Source: Agrobacterium rosae (GTDB taxonomy: Bacteria; Pseudomonadota; Alphaproteobacteria; Rhizobiales; Rhizobiaceae). Taken from it: a DNA stretch of 64,000 nucleotides. Where the stretch lies: NCBI RefSeq assembly GCF_002915175.1, contig NZ_NXEJ01000008.1, positions 219,095 through 283,094 of the forward strand. Reading direction: 5' to 3'. A program made the translations under genes and the position numbers. Shown piece after piece: positions 26,840 through 35,705 of the stretch. The notes under the pieces were generated by a model. That model searched no databases, was not told the DNA's origin, and saw nothing but the letters and a program-made list of their open reading frames with translations. Numbering within the stretch: the first letter of the stretch is position 1; each line of letters starts with the position of its first letter.

Positions 26840-29491
26840 CTACTGCCGCATGCGTCGGGACTTGCCTTCCGACGCGGCAACTTTATCCGCTGCAACCGGG
26901 GCGGCCGCAGTGAATTCATTACTGTCCCCAACCGCTTCCGCACGAATGCAGAACCCGGTTTCATCAAAATCAACGGTGATGTGCTTCACCCTGTCACCCG
27001 AGATAACTTTGTCCAGAAAGTAGCTGGACATGGGTGGAAGCAAATCCCTGCCGATCATGATTTCGATGGCGCGTGCGCCGATTTCGCTGGAACCCGACCG
27101 TCCCACCAGCGCGTCACGCGCGGCGTCTGAAAGCGTGAGGTTCGTGCCGTATGCGGAGCGAACCCGCTCGGCAATTTTCTCGATTTGAATGTCGACGATG
27201 CGCGACAGCTGCTCCGGTCCAAGCGGCATAAACGGCAGAATGACCGTGCGCCCCAGAAAAGCAGGTTTGAAATGCTTCGTCAGCTCAGGCATGAGCAGCG
27301 CCTCAAGCGCTTCGCCTTCCGGCATAGTGTCGGGGTCTGCCGCCAGCGCCGTCAACAATTCAGAACCGGTATTGGCGGTCATGAAAATCGTGGTATTCTT
27401 GAAATCTATATCCCGACCTTCGCCGTCTTTGAGCATGCCCTTATCGAAAACCTGATAAAATATATCCTGCACACCGGGATGCGCCTTATCGATCTCATCC
27501 AGCAGCAACACCCCGAATGGACGGCGGCGCACGGCCTCGGTCAGAACGCCACCCTCACCGTAGCCGACATAACCGGGCGGCGAACCCAGAAGCAGCGAAA
27601 CCTTATGCTCTTCCTTGAATTCGGACATGTTGATGGTCGTGAGATGGCTGTTACCACCGTATAAAAGGTCGGCCAGCGACAAGGCGGTTTCCGTCTTTCC
27701 GGTGCCCGACATACCCACGAGCAGGAAGACTGCTGGTGGTCGGCGTGGATCGGACAGGCCAGCGCGCGCGGCGCGCATGGCGTCGGCAATACGGCCAATC
27801 GCCATATCCTGGCCGATGACACGCTGCTTCATCCGCTCATCCAGGGACTTTGCGCTCTCGATTTGATCGGCCAGCAACTTTCCAAGCGGAATACCAGTCC
27901 AGCGTGAGACGACCGATGCAATCATTTCACGATCAACGACCGTGGGAACCAGCTTCTCGTTACCGTTACCCGGCCCGATAGCCACAGGCCGCAGTGGCGC
28001 CACGTTGGGCGCATCGGTTATGGGCGCGTCGCCTTCCAACAATTCGGTGATCTCGGCATCGTAGCGCGCTCGAAGGCCATTGATTGCAGCTTCGAGATTG
28101 CTTATTTCCGCGCTTATCGCGTCAATCCGGGATTTCGTTTCTTCATCGGCAGGCTCACGGGAGAGCCACTCTTGCTCTGTGCTGAGCAATTGCCTTTCGC
28201 TCTCCATGGATCGAAGTTTTTCAGGCAATGTTTGCCGGGCAAGCGATACGGCAGCGGACGCAGTGTCCAGAAGGCTGACGGCTTTATCCGGCAACTGACG
28301 GGACGGCATGTAACGCGCGGACAGTTGCACCGCCGCAACGATCGCCTCGTCCCGTATGATCACGCCGTGATGCTTGACGAACGTATCGGCGATACCGCGC
28401 AGCATGCGAATGGCCGTCGCCTCATCCGGTTCGCGGACATGCACGGGCTGGAAACGTCGGGTCAGAGCCGCGTCTTTCTCAAAATACTTCTTGTACTCGC
28501 TCCATGTCGTTGCAGCGACCGTGCGGACCTCGCCACGGGCGAGGGCGGGCTTGAGAATATTTGCCGCATCACCCTGCCCTGCGGCACCGCCGGTACCGAC
28601 AAGACCATGCGCTTCATCGATGAAGAGGATAATGGGCTCCGGGGACCGCTTGACGGCATCGATGACGCCATGGAGGCGTCGCTCGAACTCGCCCTTGACA
28701 CCGGCACCAGCCTGAAGAAGTGACAGATCGAGCGTCAGCAGACTGACATTCCTCAGCTTTTCAGGAACATTGCCAGAAACGATCTCCAGCGCCAGCGCCT
28801 CTGCGACAGCTGTCTTGCCGACGCCAGCCTCTCCAACGAGAATGGGATTGTTCTGGCGACGTCTGGTCAGAATATCGACCATCTGCCTCAGTTCGTCGTC
28901 ACGCCCGATGACAGGGTCCAACTTACCCTGACGCGCATCTTCAGTCATGTCCTGAGTGTAGAGGCGAAGGAAATCGTTCTGATCTTTACCGTGCGAAGCA
29001 CCGACAACCGCGTCATCACTCGATGAAACGTGATTGGCCCCCTCCTCACGAAGCTGCTCCAACGCAGCGCGATCCATCAGCTTGAGCGCGGGGAAAGCGG
29101 CGCGCACAAGACTGCGCAACGACGTCTCCTCATCGAGAGCCAGCAGAAAGTGGGTCAGTGCAATGTGGGATCGCCCGTCCTGCAACGAGGCGAGCAACCA
29201 AGCCTCCCGCCCAGCAGTCAGGATATTCTGCGACAGCGACAGCGCCTCACCGTCACCGACGGCCGCATCGTCAAGCGCTTGGTCAATTTGAGCGCGAAGA
29301 TCATCTCTGGAAATTTTCAACCGTTCAAAGGTGTTAGCGAATGCATCATTATCTACAACCGCACTCAACCAATGAGCAATATCAACGAACTGATGACCGC
29401 GTCGGACAGCGACGGATGCTCCCGTTTCAAGCGATACACGCAAGTCAGGCTCAAGCGCTTCTACCAGGCGGTTGAGATCAATATGCGACAT
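26840..29491 (-). CDS. clpV: T6SS ATPase ClpV (TssH)
   Basis: This 883-residue AAA+ unfoldase disassembles the contracted TssB/TssC sheath in the cytoplasm so that it can be reused. The N-terminal Clp domain spans about residues 1-150. AAA domain 1 has GEAGVGKTAVAEAL and ILFIDEAHGLVG, a coiled-coil middle domain lies near residues 410-520, and AAA domain 2 has GMSGTGKTETAL and VLLLDEIDKAHPG. The C-terminus ends in a domain with SSEIGARAIEIMIGRDLLPP. It is the first gene of the leftward T6SS arm, and its promoter faces that of tssA across 200 bases. Confidence 0.96.
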   Translation of the reverse strand: MSHIDLNRLVEALEPDLRVSLETGASVAVRRGHQFVDIAHWLSAVVDNDAFANTFERLKISRDDLRAQIDQALDDAAVGDGEALSLSQNILTAGREAWLLASLQDGRSHIALTHFLLALDEETSLRSLVRAAFPALKLMDRAALEQLREEGANHVSSSDDAVVGASHGKDQNDFLRLYTQDMTEDARQGKLDPVIGRDDELRQMVDILTRRRQNNPILVGEAGVGKTAVAEALALEIVSGNVPEKLRNVSLLTLDLSLLQAGAGVKGEFERRLHGVIDAVKRSPEPIILFIDEAHGLVGTGGAAGQGDAANILKPALARGEVRTVAATTWSEYKKYFEKDAALTRRFQPVHVREPDEATAIRMLRGIADTFVKHHGVIIRDEAIVAAVQLSARYMPSRQLPDKAVSLLDTASAAVSLARQTLPEKLRSMESERQLLSTEQEWLSREPADEETKSRIDAISAEISNLEAAINGLRARYDAEITELLEGDAPITDAPNVAPLRPVAIGPGNGNEKLVPTVVDREMIASVVSRWTGIPLGKLLADQIESAKSLDERMKQRVIGQDMAIGRIADAMRAARAGLSDPRRPPAVFLLVGMSGTGKTETALSLADLLYGGNSHLTTINMSEFKEEHKVSLLLGSPPGYVGYGEGGVLTEAVRRRPFGVLLLDEIDKAHPGVQDIFYQVFDKGMLKDGEGRDIDFKNTTIFMTANTGSELLTALAADPDTMPEGEALEALLMPELTKHFKPAFLGRTVILPFMPLGPEQLSRIVDIQIEKIAERVRSAYGTNLTLSDAARDALVGRSGSSEIGARAIEIMIGRDLLPPMSSYFLDKVISGDRVKHITVDFDETGFCIRAEAVGDSNEFTAAAPVAADKVAASEGKSRRMRQ

Positions 29492-29691
29492 GCAGCGAGC
29501 CTCCGGATTGGATCATTCCACAACGTGACGTGGCATAGTTAGGTTGATGAAACTCACTTGTCCAGCAAAAGTTGCTTTTTTATTTGACGAGTTTAAAACC
29601 AAGTCGCCACAATTTCGCCTAATTTTTCATAAGTCTGTTTAGTGAATAACCTTACGTAACGGAAGTAACTGACACATATCTATCATACTTA
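29492..29691. promoter_or_regulatory. Divergent T6SS promoter region
   Basis: This 200-base AT-rich gap separates clpV (leftward) from tssA (rightward) and must hold both T6SS promoters. In A. tumefaciens the corresponding region is controlled by the acid-responsive ChvG/ChvI system; I could not identify a defined binding site by eye, and no gene is present. Confidence 0.65.
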
Positions 29692-30768
29692 ATGAGGGAT
29701 AAACTGACATTGGACACACAAGAGTCGGTACATAATATAGAATATTTAAGTGATTGCGGAGAAAATATTCGAAGCAATGCAAGAACTCGTGAACTATACT
29801 ATAGAATTAAGGATGAAAGAAACCAAGCCCGCGCAGAAGAACGCACTGTTTCACCCCAAGAAGTTCTAAGAGTTTCCAGCAACTGGATTGAAGTCAGCAA
29901 TCTCGGATTGCATATTATATATTCTGAAAGCCGTGACGTTGAAATATTGGCATGGCTTGCGGAAGCAGAGCTAAGGCTAAAAGGCTTTCACGGTCTGCGG
30001 GAAGTTTATCGGGTGACATATGATATATTTTGCAACCAGTGGGACTCGCTTCACTCAATTAGTGACGATGACAACGAAGAGAAATTCGCTCCTTTCGCCG
30101 GATTGAACGGCATTGGAAGTGAGGGAACGCTAATACAGCCGTTGCGTCTCAGCTCCCTCATTCCGGGTGGCAAGTTTGGCGAACATACGCTGTGGGATTT
30201 CCAGCTGGCGCAGCGATCTTCTGAAACGAAACGCAAGGAAGAACTCTATAATGCCGCTTCCGAAGCGGGCATTGCAGCCATGTCTTCGCATCTGGCAGAT
30301 GTGAATGCGTGTCTCTCGACATTTGATGACATAGCCAAGATTTTGTCTGAACGGTGTGGACACAACGCGCCAGCCAGCTCGAACATCCGAAACATTCTGA
30401 TCGAGGCCGCATCCGCGATTCGCACGTTGGGCGGACGGGACGACGCGCAGCCTGCCGTTGCAAACAATGCACGGATAGCGGATAGTGATTCCGCATCGAT
30501 ACAGCCCGAAGTTCCTAAAAAATCATCATCTGGCACAGAAGAAATCGCTTCACGTGACCAGGCATTTGAAACTCTTCTTACAGTTGCGCGTTATTTCCGC
30601 CGGACGGAGCCGCATTCTCCGATATCGCTGGCAATTGAAACACTGGTCCGCAGGGGGCGCATGGATTTTTCAGAACTGCTCGCAGAGCTTTTGCCGGAAG
30701 TGCAGGCACGCCACGCCGTTTTGACGGCAGCTGGAATAAAGCCCGAGAGCGAGAACAACGGAAAATAG
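29692..30768 (+). CDS. tssA: T6SS cap/assembly protein TssA (ImpA)
   Basis: This 358-residue cytoplasmic protein links baseplate and growing sheath. An ImpA N-terminal domain is seen at about residues 60-180 (WIEVSNLGLHIIYSESRDVE followed by WLAEAELRLKGFHGLREVY). The C-terminal helical part, RYFRRTEPHSPISLAIETLV, is the conserved TssA end. The first 120 or so codons are much richer in A and T than the rest of the operon. It is the first gene of the rightward imp operon. ATG 29692 is used; a TTG at 29710 behind GAGGG is an alternative. Confidence 0.92.
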   Translation: MRDKLTLDTQESVHNIEYLSDCGENIRSNARTRELYYRIKDERNQARAEERTVSPQEVLRVSSNWIEVSNLGLHIIYSESRDVEILAWLAEAELRLKGFHGLREVYRVTYDIFCNQWDSLHSISDDDNEEKFAPFAGLNGIGSEGTLIQPLRLSSLIPGGKFGEHTLWDFQLAQRSSETKRKEELYNAASEAGIAAMSSHLADVNACLSTFDDIAKILSERCGHNAPASSNIRNILIEAASAIRTLGGRDDAQPAVANNARIADSDSASIQPEVPKKSSSGTEEIASRDQAFETLLTVARYFRRTEPHSPISLAIETLVRRGRMDFSELLAELLPEVQARHAVLTAAGIKPESENNGK

Positions 30769-30834
30769 TGAAACCAGGGGAGATGCGACGCTCCCTATAG
30801 TCAGCAATGCCGATACGGCATCAAGGAGGTTTGA

Positions 30835-31344
30835 ATGGCAAGTGTACATGAGAAGCTGGAGCGGGTTCGCAAACCTCGCGTTCACATCAAGTACGAAGTA
30901 GAAACCGAAGGCGCGATGGTGGTCAAAGAACTGCCGTTCGTCGTTGGTGTTCTGGGCGATTTTTCCGGTAATCCAACACAGCCCCTGAAACCATTTGGCG
31001 AGCGAAAGTTCGTCCAGGTAGACCGGGATAACTTCGACGAAGTCATGCGCCGCATGACACCTGGCCTCAACATTGCCGTCCCCAACACGCTTCAAGACGA
31101 TGGCACGGATATCCAAGTCAATCTGAAGTTCGAGAGCATGGACGACTTCCTGCCCGCATCTGTTGTCGAGCAGGTACCAGCGCTCAAAGCGCTTCTGGAT
31201 GCACGCAACGAACTGCGCGACCTGTTGTCGAAAGCCGATCGTTCCGAAGATCTGGAGCGGCTTCTAGAAGACATCCTCCAGAACAAGACCGATCTCGGAA
31301 AGCTCGTATCCGAATTGAAAGAGAAAAACAGTGCGGGCACCTGA
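30835..31344 (+). CDS. tssB: T6SS sheath small subunit TssB
   Basis: This 169-residue protein combines with TssC to form the contractile sheath. The motif [12 protein letters not shown] near residue 35 and [20 protein letters not shown] are diagnostic. AAGGAGG precedes the ATG, and a small hairpin (ATGCCG/CGGCAT, 30807-30821) sits immediately before that site. The gene lies 66 bases after tssA. Confidence 0.96.
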   Translation: MASVHEKLERVRKPRVHIKYEVETEGAMVVKELPFVVGVLGDFSGNPTQPLKPFGERKFVQVDRDNFDEVMRRMTPGLNIAVPNTLQDDGTDIQVNLKFESMDDFLPASVVEQVPALKALLDARNELRDLLSKADRSEDLERLLEDILQNKTDLGKLVSELKEKNSAGT

Positions 31345-31375
31345 CCTCGAAACCTGAGGACTGCTTCGTTGAGAT

Positions 31376-31392
31376 GCCCCGGCGCACGGGGC
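31376..31392 (+). other. Short GC hairpin between tssB and tssC
   Basis: GCCCCG (31376-31381) and CGGGGC (31387-31392) form a 6-bp stem in the 103-base tssB-tssC gap. There is no T-run, so it may act as an RNA processing or stability element rather than a terminator. Confidence 0.4.
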
Positions 31393-31447
31393 TTCACCTG
31401 TTCTAGCGGCAAAACAAGACAAGAGCCGCATTTGGAAGGATTGAAAC

Positions 31448-32929
31448 ATGAGCGCTGAAAGCCTGCTGAAAAACGAGGCACAGACAACGACCACCGAAGA
31501 AAACGGCCTGCTGGCCAAGGTGGTTGCCGCGACACGTCAGACCGAACCGGACCGCGCACAGAACCTGCTGCGCACGCTGACAGATCAGGCCCTGAAGGGT
31601 ACGGTCAAGTATGACCGGAACCTGACCGTAACGCTGAACCATGCGATTGCCGAAATCGATAAGGCGATTTCCGCCCAGCTCGCGGCCATCATGCAGGCAC
31701 CGGAGTTCGCGAAGCTCGAAGGCACATGGCGCGGTCTGAATTATCTCGTGAAAAACTCGGAAACCAGCGTCAACCTCAAGATTCGCGTGCTGAACGCTTC
31801 CAAGCGTGACGTGGGACGCGATCTCGAAAAGGCCGTTGAATTCGACCAGTCCAGACTGTTCAAATCCATCTATGAAGATGAATTCGGTACCCCAGGCGGC
31901 GAGCCGATGGGTGCCATCATCGGCGACTACGAATTCGACAACTCGTTTGACGATGTTCAGCTTCTGCAAGGCGTGTCGATGATCGCCGCTGCGGCATTCG
32001 CACCGTTTATTTCGGCTGCGAGCCCGCGCATGTTCGGCTTCGAAGACTATCGCGATCTGGCTCGTCCGCGTGATCTCGAGAAGATTTTCGACACCGTCGA
32101 ATATGCCAAGTGGCGCAGCTTCCGCGAAAGCGACGATTCGCGTTTCGTCACGCTGGCCCTGCCCCGCGTGCTTGCCCGTATGCCTTACGGCCCGAAGACG
32201 AACCCGGTTGACGAGTTCGCCTATGACGAAACACGCGGTTCCGCCAACGGCGATTTGCAGCATGATGAATATTGCTGGATGAACGCCGCCTACGTCATGG
32301 GCACAAAGCTGACAGACGCCTTTGCCAAGAACGGCTGGTGCACGGCCATTCGTGGTGCAGAAAATGGCGGCAAGGTCGAGAACCTTCCCATGCATGTCTT
32401 CTCCAGCGATGATGGCGATCTGGATCTGAAGTGCCCGACAGAAGTCGGCATCACCGACCGTCGCGATGCCGAACTGGGCAAGCTGGGCTTCCTGCCACTC
32501 TGCCACTACAAAAACACAGATTATGCCGTGTTCTTCGGCGCGCAGACCGCCCACAAGCCCAAGCTTTATGACCGCCCTGAGGCGACGGCCAATGCTGCAG
32601 TCTCTGCGCGTCTGCCATATATGATGGCGACCTCGCGTTTTGCGCATTATCTGAAGGTCATGGGCCGCGACAAGATCGGCTCCTTCATGGAAGCATCCGA
32701 TTGCGAAGTCTGGCTGAACCGCTGGATTTCCAACTACGTCAACGCCAACGACGTGGCTGGCGAAGAATCGCGTGCGAAGTACCCTCTGCGCGACGCGAAG
32801 GTGACCGTTCAGGAAATTCCCGGCAAGCCTGGTGCCTACAACGCCGTCGCCTGGATGCGCCCTTGGTTGCAGATGGAAGAACTGACGACCTCGTTGCGTA
32901 TGGTCGCCCGCATTCCAACCAAGAACTGA
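31448..32929 (+). CDS. tssC: T6SS sheath large subunit TssC (TssC41)
   Basis: This 493-residue protein forms the contractile sheath with TssB and carries the ClpV recognition surface. It shows the conserved FDQSRLFKSIYEDEFGTPGG (about residues 132-151), FISAASPRMFG and the C-terminal RYPLR-like AKYPLRDAKVTVQEIPGKPG. Length is standard. It corresponds to the 41-class TssC of A. tumefaciens. A second TssC paralogue follows directly. Confidence 0.96.
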   Translation: MSAESLLKNEAQTTTTEENGLLAKVVAATRQTEPDRAQNLLRTLTDQALKGTVKYDRNLTVTLNHAIAEIDKAISAQLAAIMQAPEFAKLEGTWRGLNYLVKNSETSVNLKIRVLNASKRDVGRDLEKAVEFDQSRLFKSIYEDEFGTPGGEPMGAIIGDYEFDNSFDDVQLLQGVSMIAAAAFAPFISAASPRMFGFEDYRDLARPRDLEKIFDTVEYAKWRSFRESDDSRFVTLALPRVLARMPYGPKTNPVDEFAYDETRGSANGDLQHDEYCWMNAAYVMGTKLTDAFAKNGWCTAIRGAENGGKVENLPMHVFSSDDGDLDLKCPTEVGITDRRDAELGKLGFLPLCHYKNTDYAVFFGAQTAHKPKLYDRPEATANAAVSARLPYMMATSRFAHYLKVMGRDKIGSFMEASDCEVWLNRWISNYVNANDVAGEESRAKYPLRDAKVTVQEIPGKPGAYNAVAWMRPWLQMEELTTSLRMVARIPTKN

Positions 32930-32948
32930 GCCGGATGGAGGGGCAGCA

Positions 32949-34382
32949 ATGCCCCTCACCCATCGCATACCCGCCCGGAGCCCATTCATGACGCACAGGT
33001 CCGTTTCGGACATACGCAGTCAGGCCGACCAGCTCATCGCCCTTATCGATGACGCTCTCAACGGCCAAGTGAACGCCATCTTGCACCACCCTGAATTTCA
33101 GGCGATGGAGGCAAGATGGCGCGGGCTTGCCATGGTAGTGCGCGAAGCCAGCCGCTGCCCGGAAGTGAAAATCAAGCTTCTGAACGCCAGCTGGCGGGAG
33201 CTGGCGCGCAGCATGGAGCGGGCAACGGATTTCGACCAGAGCCATCTGTTCGAGATCATTTACAACAGAGAATTCGGCATGCCTGGCGGTGAACCGGTGG
33301 GGCTTCTGGTGGGAGACTATACGTTCTCTCCCGAGGATTTCGAGGGCATCGATTCCATTACGACCTTGTCGCAAATCGGCATGGTCGCCGCCGCCGCATT
33401 CTGCCCATTCATAGCCGCAGCGGCCCCTTCTGCCGTAGGCTTGGAAGATTTCTCCGAGCTGAGCCGCGTTCATGATTTCTCATGGCTGAAACAAGAGAAG
33501 ACCCGCCTTCGCTGGAATGCACTTCGTGCCCGCGACGATAGCCGTTTCGTGGGGCTGGTCGCGCCACGTATTCTGCTGCGCTCGCCCCACAAACCATACT
33601 CGCGTCGTCGCGAAGACCCGTTTCCATTTCGCGAACACATCGCGGAAAATGGTGAGACGCTGCTGTGGGGCAATGCAGCTTTTGCTTTCGCGTCTGTCGT
33701 GGTGCGCAATTTCACGGACTCCGGCTGGTTCGCCGATATCAGAGGCGTGACGCAGGACGAGGTGGACGGCGGCATGTTGTCCCACTCTCAACTGCCTCCG
33801 CTCGATCTTGGCATCGAGAGCAATGGCCTATCGGCACAGCCGCCCGTGGAAATGCAGCTGACGATGGGACAGGAACAGCAGTTCTCCGATCTCGGCATCG
33901 TACCGGTGTCGACCACCTATCTTTCCAGCATGGCGATTTTCAACGCCAACCAGTCGCTCCACGCGCCCGGTCATTATTCCAAGGAAAGCGCGCGGCAGAA
34001 CGCAAGGCTTGCGGCGATGCTGCAATATGTACTCTGCGCTTCGCGGTTCTCACATTACCTCAAAGTCATCATGCGCGATGACATCGGCCAGTTGAGCGAT
34101 GCCATAACCATCGAGCGAAAGCTGGAAAACTGGCTGTCGTCCTACACTCTGGGCAATGACGATGCGGAGGCATCGTTGCGCACACGCTATCCCTTGCGCT
34201 CCGCCGGTATCAGCGTTTTCGAAATTCCCGGAAAACCGGGCAGCTTTTCCTGCACCGTCCGTCTCCAGCCGCATTTCCAGCTGGATGATGTTTCCACCAG
34301 TTTCCACCTCATTGCCGAAACGACCACGCATACGGCGTCAATCGCCCGGTCCCCGGCTGAGCCACAAAGGATACCCGCATGA
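32949..34382 (+). CDS. tssC40: Second TssC-like sheath protein (TssC40)
   Basis: This 477-residue paralogue of the preceding gene shares FDQSHLFEIIYNREFGMPGG, then GLLVGDYTF, and the end RYPLRSAGISVFEIPGKPG. A. tumefaciens also has two tandem tssC genes (tssC41 and tssC40), both reported as needed for secretion, so this is not a recent duplicate. The ATG at 32949 has GGAGGGG five bases before it; a second ATG (32988) with CGGAG is possible. Its stop overlaps the tagJ start. Confidence 0.92.
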   Translation: MPLTHRIPARSPFMTHRSVSDIRSQADQLIALIDDALNGQVNAILHHPEFQAMEARWRGLAMVVREASRCPEVKIKLLNASWRELARSMERATDFDQSHLFEIIYNREFGMPGGEPVGLLVGDYTFSPEDFEGIDSITTLSQIGMVAAAAFCPFIAAAAPSAVGLEDFSELSRVHDFSWLKQEKTRLRWNALRARDDSRFVGLVAPRILLRSPHKPYSRRREDPFPFREHIAENGETLLWGNAAFAFASVVVRNFTDSGWFADIRGVTQDEVDGGMLSHSQLPPLDLGIESNGLSAQPPVEMQLTMGQEQQFSDLGIVPVSTTYLSSMAIFNANQSLHAPGHYSKESARQNARLAAMLQYVLCASRFSHYLKVIMRDDIGQLSDAITIERKLENWLSSYTLGNDDAEASLRTRYPLRSAGISVFEIPGKPGSFSCTVRLQPHFQLDDVSTSFHLIAETTTHTASIARSPAEPQRIPA

Positions 34383-35203
34383 CATTGCGCGACGATATCT
34401 CCCGCCTGCTTGATGCAGACCAACTTGATGAAGCCATCATCAAGGCCAAGGACCACGTCAAGACTGCCCCTTCGGACAAGGAAGGCCGCAACCTGTACAT
34501 CGATCTGCTGATCCTTGCCGGAGAGTACGAAAAGGCCGATGCGCAGTGCAATCTGGCAGCCACATTCGCACCCCAGGATGCGGTAGGGTTTTCGCTGTTC
34601 CGTCACCATCTGCGTGCCATGGCGGCGCGCGTAGCATGGTTTGAAACCGGTGCGGTGCCTGATTTCACCCATGGCCCGTCCGAACTGGACCAACTCGCCA
34701 TCAAAGCCAACATTGCCGCACGCGACGGCAAGGCGGATGAGGCAACGCAGGCGCTTTTGGAACTGGACGAGAAGCGTGCCGAAACCTCCATCCTTCTGAA
34801 TGACAGCAAGGCTGGCGATATCCGTGATCTCGACGACCGTATTCCGCACGCGCTGGAGGTTTTGACCAACGGCGGTAAATATTTGTGGATCGATTTCAGC
34901 CGGATCGACACGCTGGTCATCGAGCCCATGACGCGCCCGCGTGATCTGGCGTTCCGCTCGGCAGAGATCACCCTATTGGATGGTGCCATCGCATCGGTGT
35001 TGCTGCCAGCGGTCTATTATGGTGCGGACAAGACGACGCCGTTGCTGCTGGGTCGCGAAACCCTGTGGAACGACGATGGCCCTCTGGTGACGGGGCGTGG
35101 CCAGCGCTGCCTGTTGATCGGTGACGATCTGGTGCCGTTCCACGAAATTTCCAGCCTCTCGGCGGATGCGGGTACCGAAGAAAGGCAGACTGCGCGTGGT
35201 TGA
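34379..35203 (+). CDS. tagJ: T6SS accessory protein TagJ (ImpE)
   Basis: This 274-residue protein of the ImpE/SciE family binds TssB and may modulate sheath recycling by ClpV. It shows the helical N-terminus RLLDADQLDEAIIKAKDHVK, the central KYLWIDFSRIDTLVIEPMTR and the C-terminal ALLPAVYYG-like SVLLPAVYYGADKTTPLLLG. It is coupled to tssC40 by ATGA and overlaps tssE at its end. Confidence 0.92.
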   Translation: MTLRDDISRLLDADQLDEAIIKAKDHVKTAPSDKEGRNLYIDLLILAGEYEKADAQCNLAATFAPQDAVGFSLFRHHLRAMAARVAWFETGAVPDFTHGPSELDQLAIKANIAARDGKADEATQALLELDEKRAETSILLNDSKAGDIRDLDDRIPHALEVLTNGGKYLWIDFSRIDTLVIEPMTRPRDLAFRSAEITLLDGAIASVLLPAVYYGADKTTPLLLGRETLWNDDGPLVTGRGQRCLLIGDDLVPFHEISSLSADAGTEERQTARG

Positions 35204-35705
35204 TCCTCTGGAGCAATATCGCCCAAAGCAAAGAACTCTTGCCCGCTCGGTGCTGGACCGATTGCTGGACGATGCGCCGGATATGGAAAACGACCCGCCT
35301 GCGAGCCTGTCAGATCAGGTCCGTGAGATGCGCGAAGTCATTCGCCGTGATCTTGAATCCCTGCTCAACACACGACGCAATCCTGCCGGGCCGCCAGCAG
35401 ATTTCAAAGAGTTGACGGATGCTCTGGTCAGCTATGGCGTGGACGGCATTCTCGCCGCCAATCTCGTAACAGACGCCTCCAAGGCAAAGCTCGCCCAGAC
35501 GATAGAGCGGCGGATATCCATGTTCGAGACACGCCTTGCCGATGTGCGCGTATCGATCATGAAGAACCGGATGGATGGCGACAGGGCGTTGCGTATGCGC
35601 ATTCAGGCGACGTTCCGTCTGCATGAAGGCATGCCGCCAATCAGCTTCGAATCCAAGATAGACCCATCGACCCAACGCTTTTTGGTGGAGGCAAGCAATG
35701 GCTGA
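35196..35705 (+). CDS. tssE: T6SS baseplate protein TssE
   Basis: This protein of about 169 residues is homologous to phage T4 gp25 and forms part of the baseplate wedge. It carries DLESLLNTRRN (the gp25-type EPR/LLNTR region, about residues 50-60) and FRLHEGMPPISFESKID near the C-terminus. The frame is open further upstream; GTG 35196 is preferred because GAAAGG is well placed and it overlaps the tagJ stop by 8 bases. ATG 35166 is an alternative start. It overlaps tssF by 8 bases. Confidence 0.92.
   Translation: MVDPLEQYRPKQRTLARSVLDRLLDDAPDMENDPPASLSDQVREMREVIRRDLESLLNTRRNPAGPPADFKELTDALVSYGVDGILAANLVTDASKAKLAQTIERRISMFETRLADVRVSIMKNRMDGDRALRMRIQATFRLHEGMPPISFESKIDPSTQRFLVEASNG

Noticed and set aside
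29492..29691. ChvI binding site in the T6SS divergent promoter
   Set aside because: Control by ChvG/ChvI is known for the A. tumefaciens locus, but I could not point to a defined motif here with confidence.
31403..33013. 536-codon open frame opposite tssC
   Set aside because: It is the mirror of the tssC coding sequence and has no recognisable motif.
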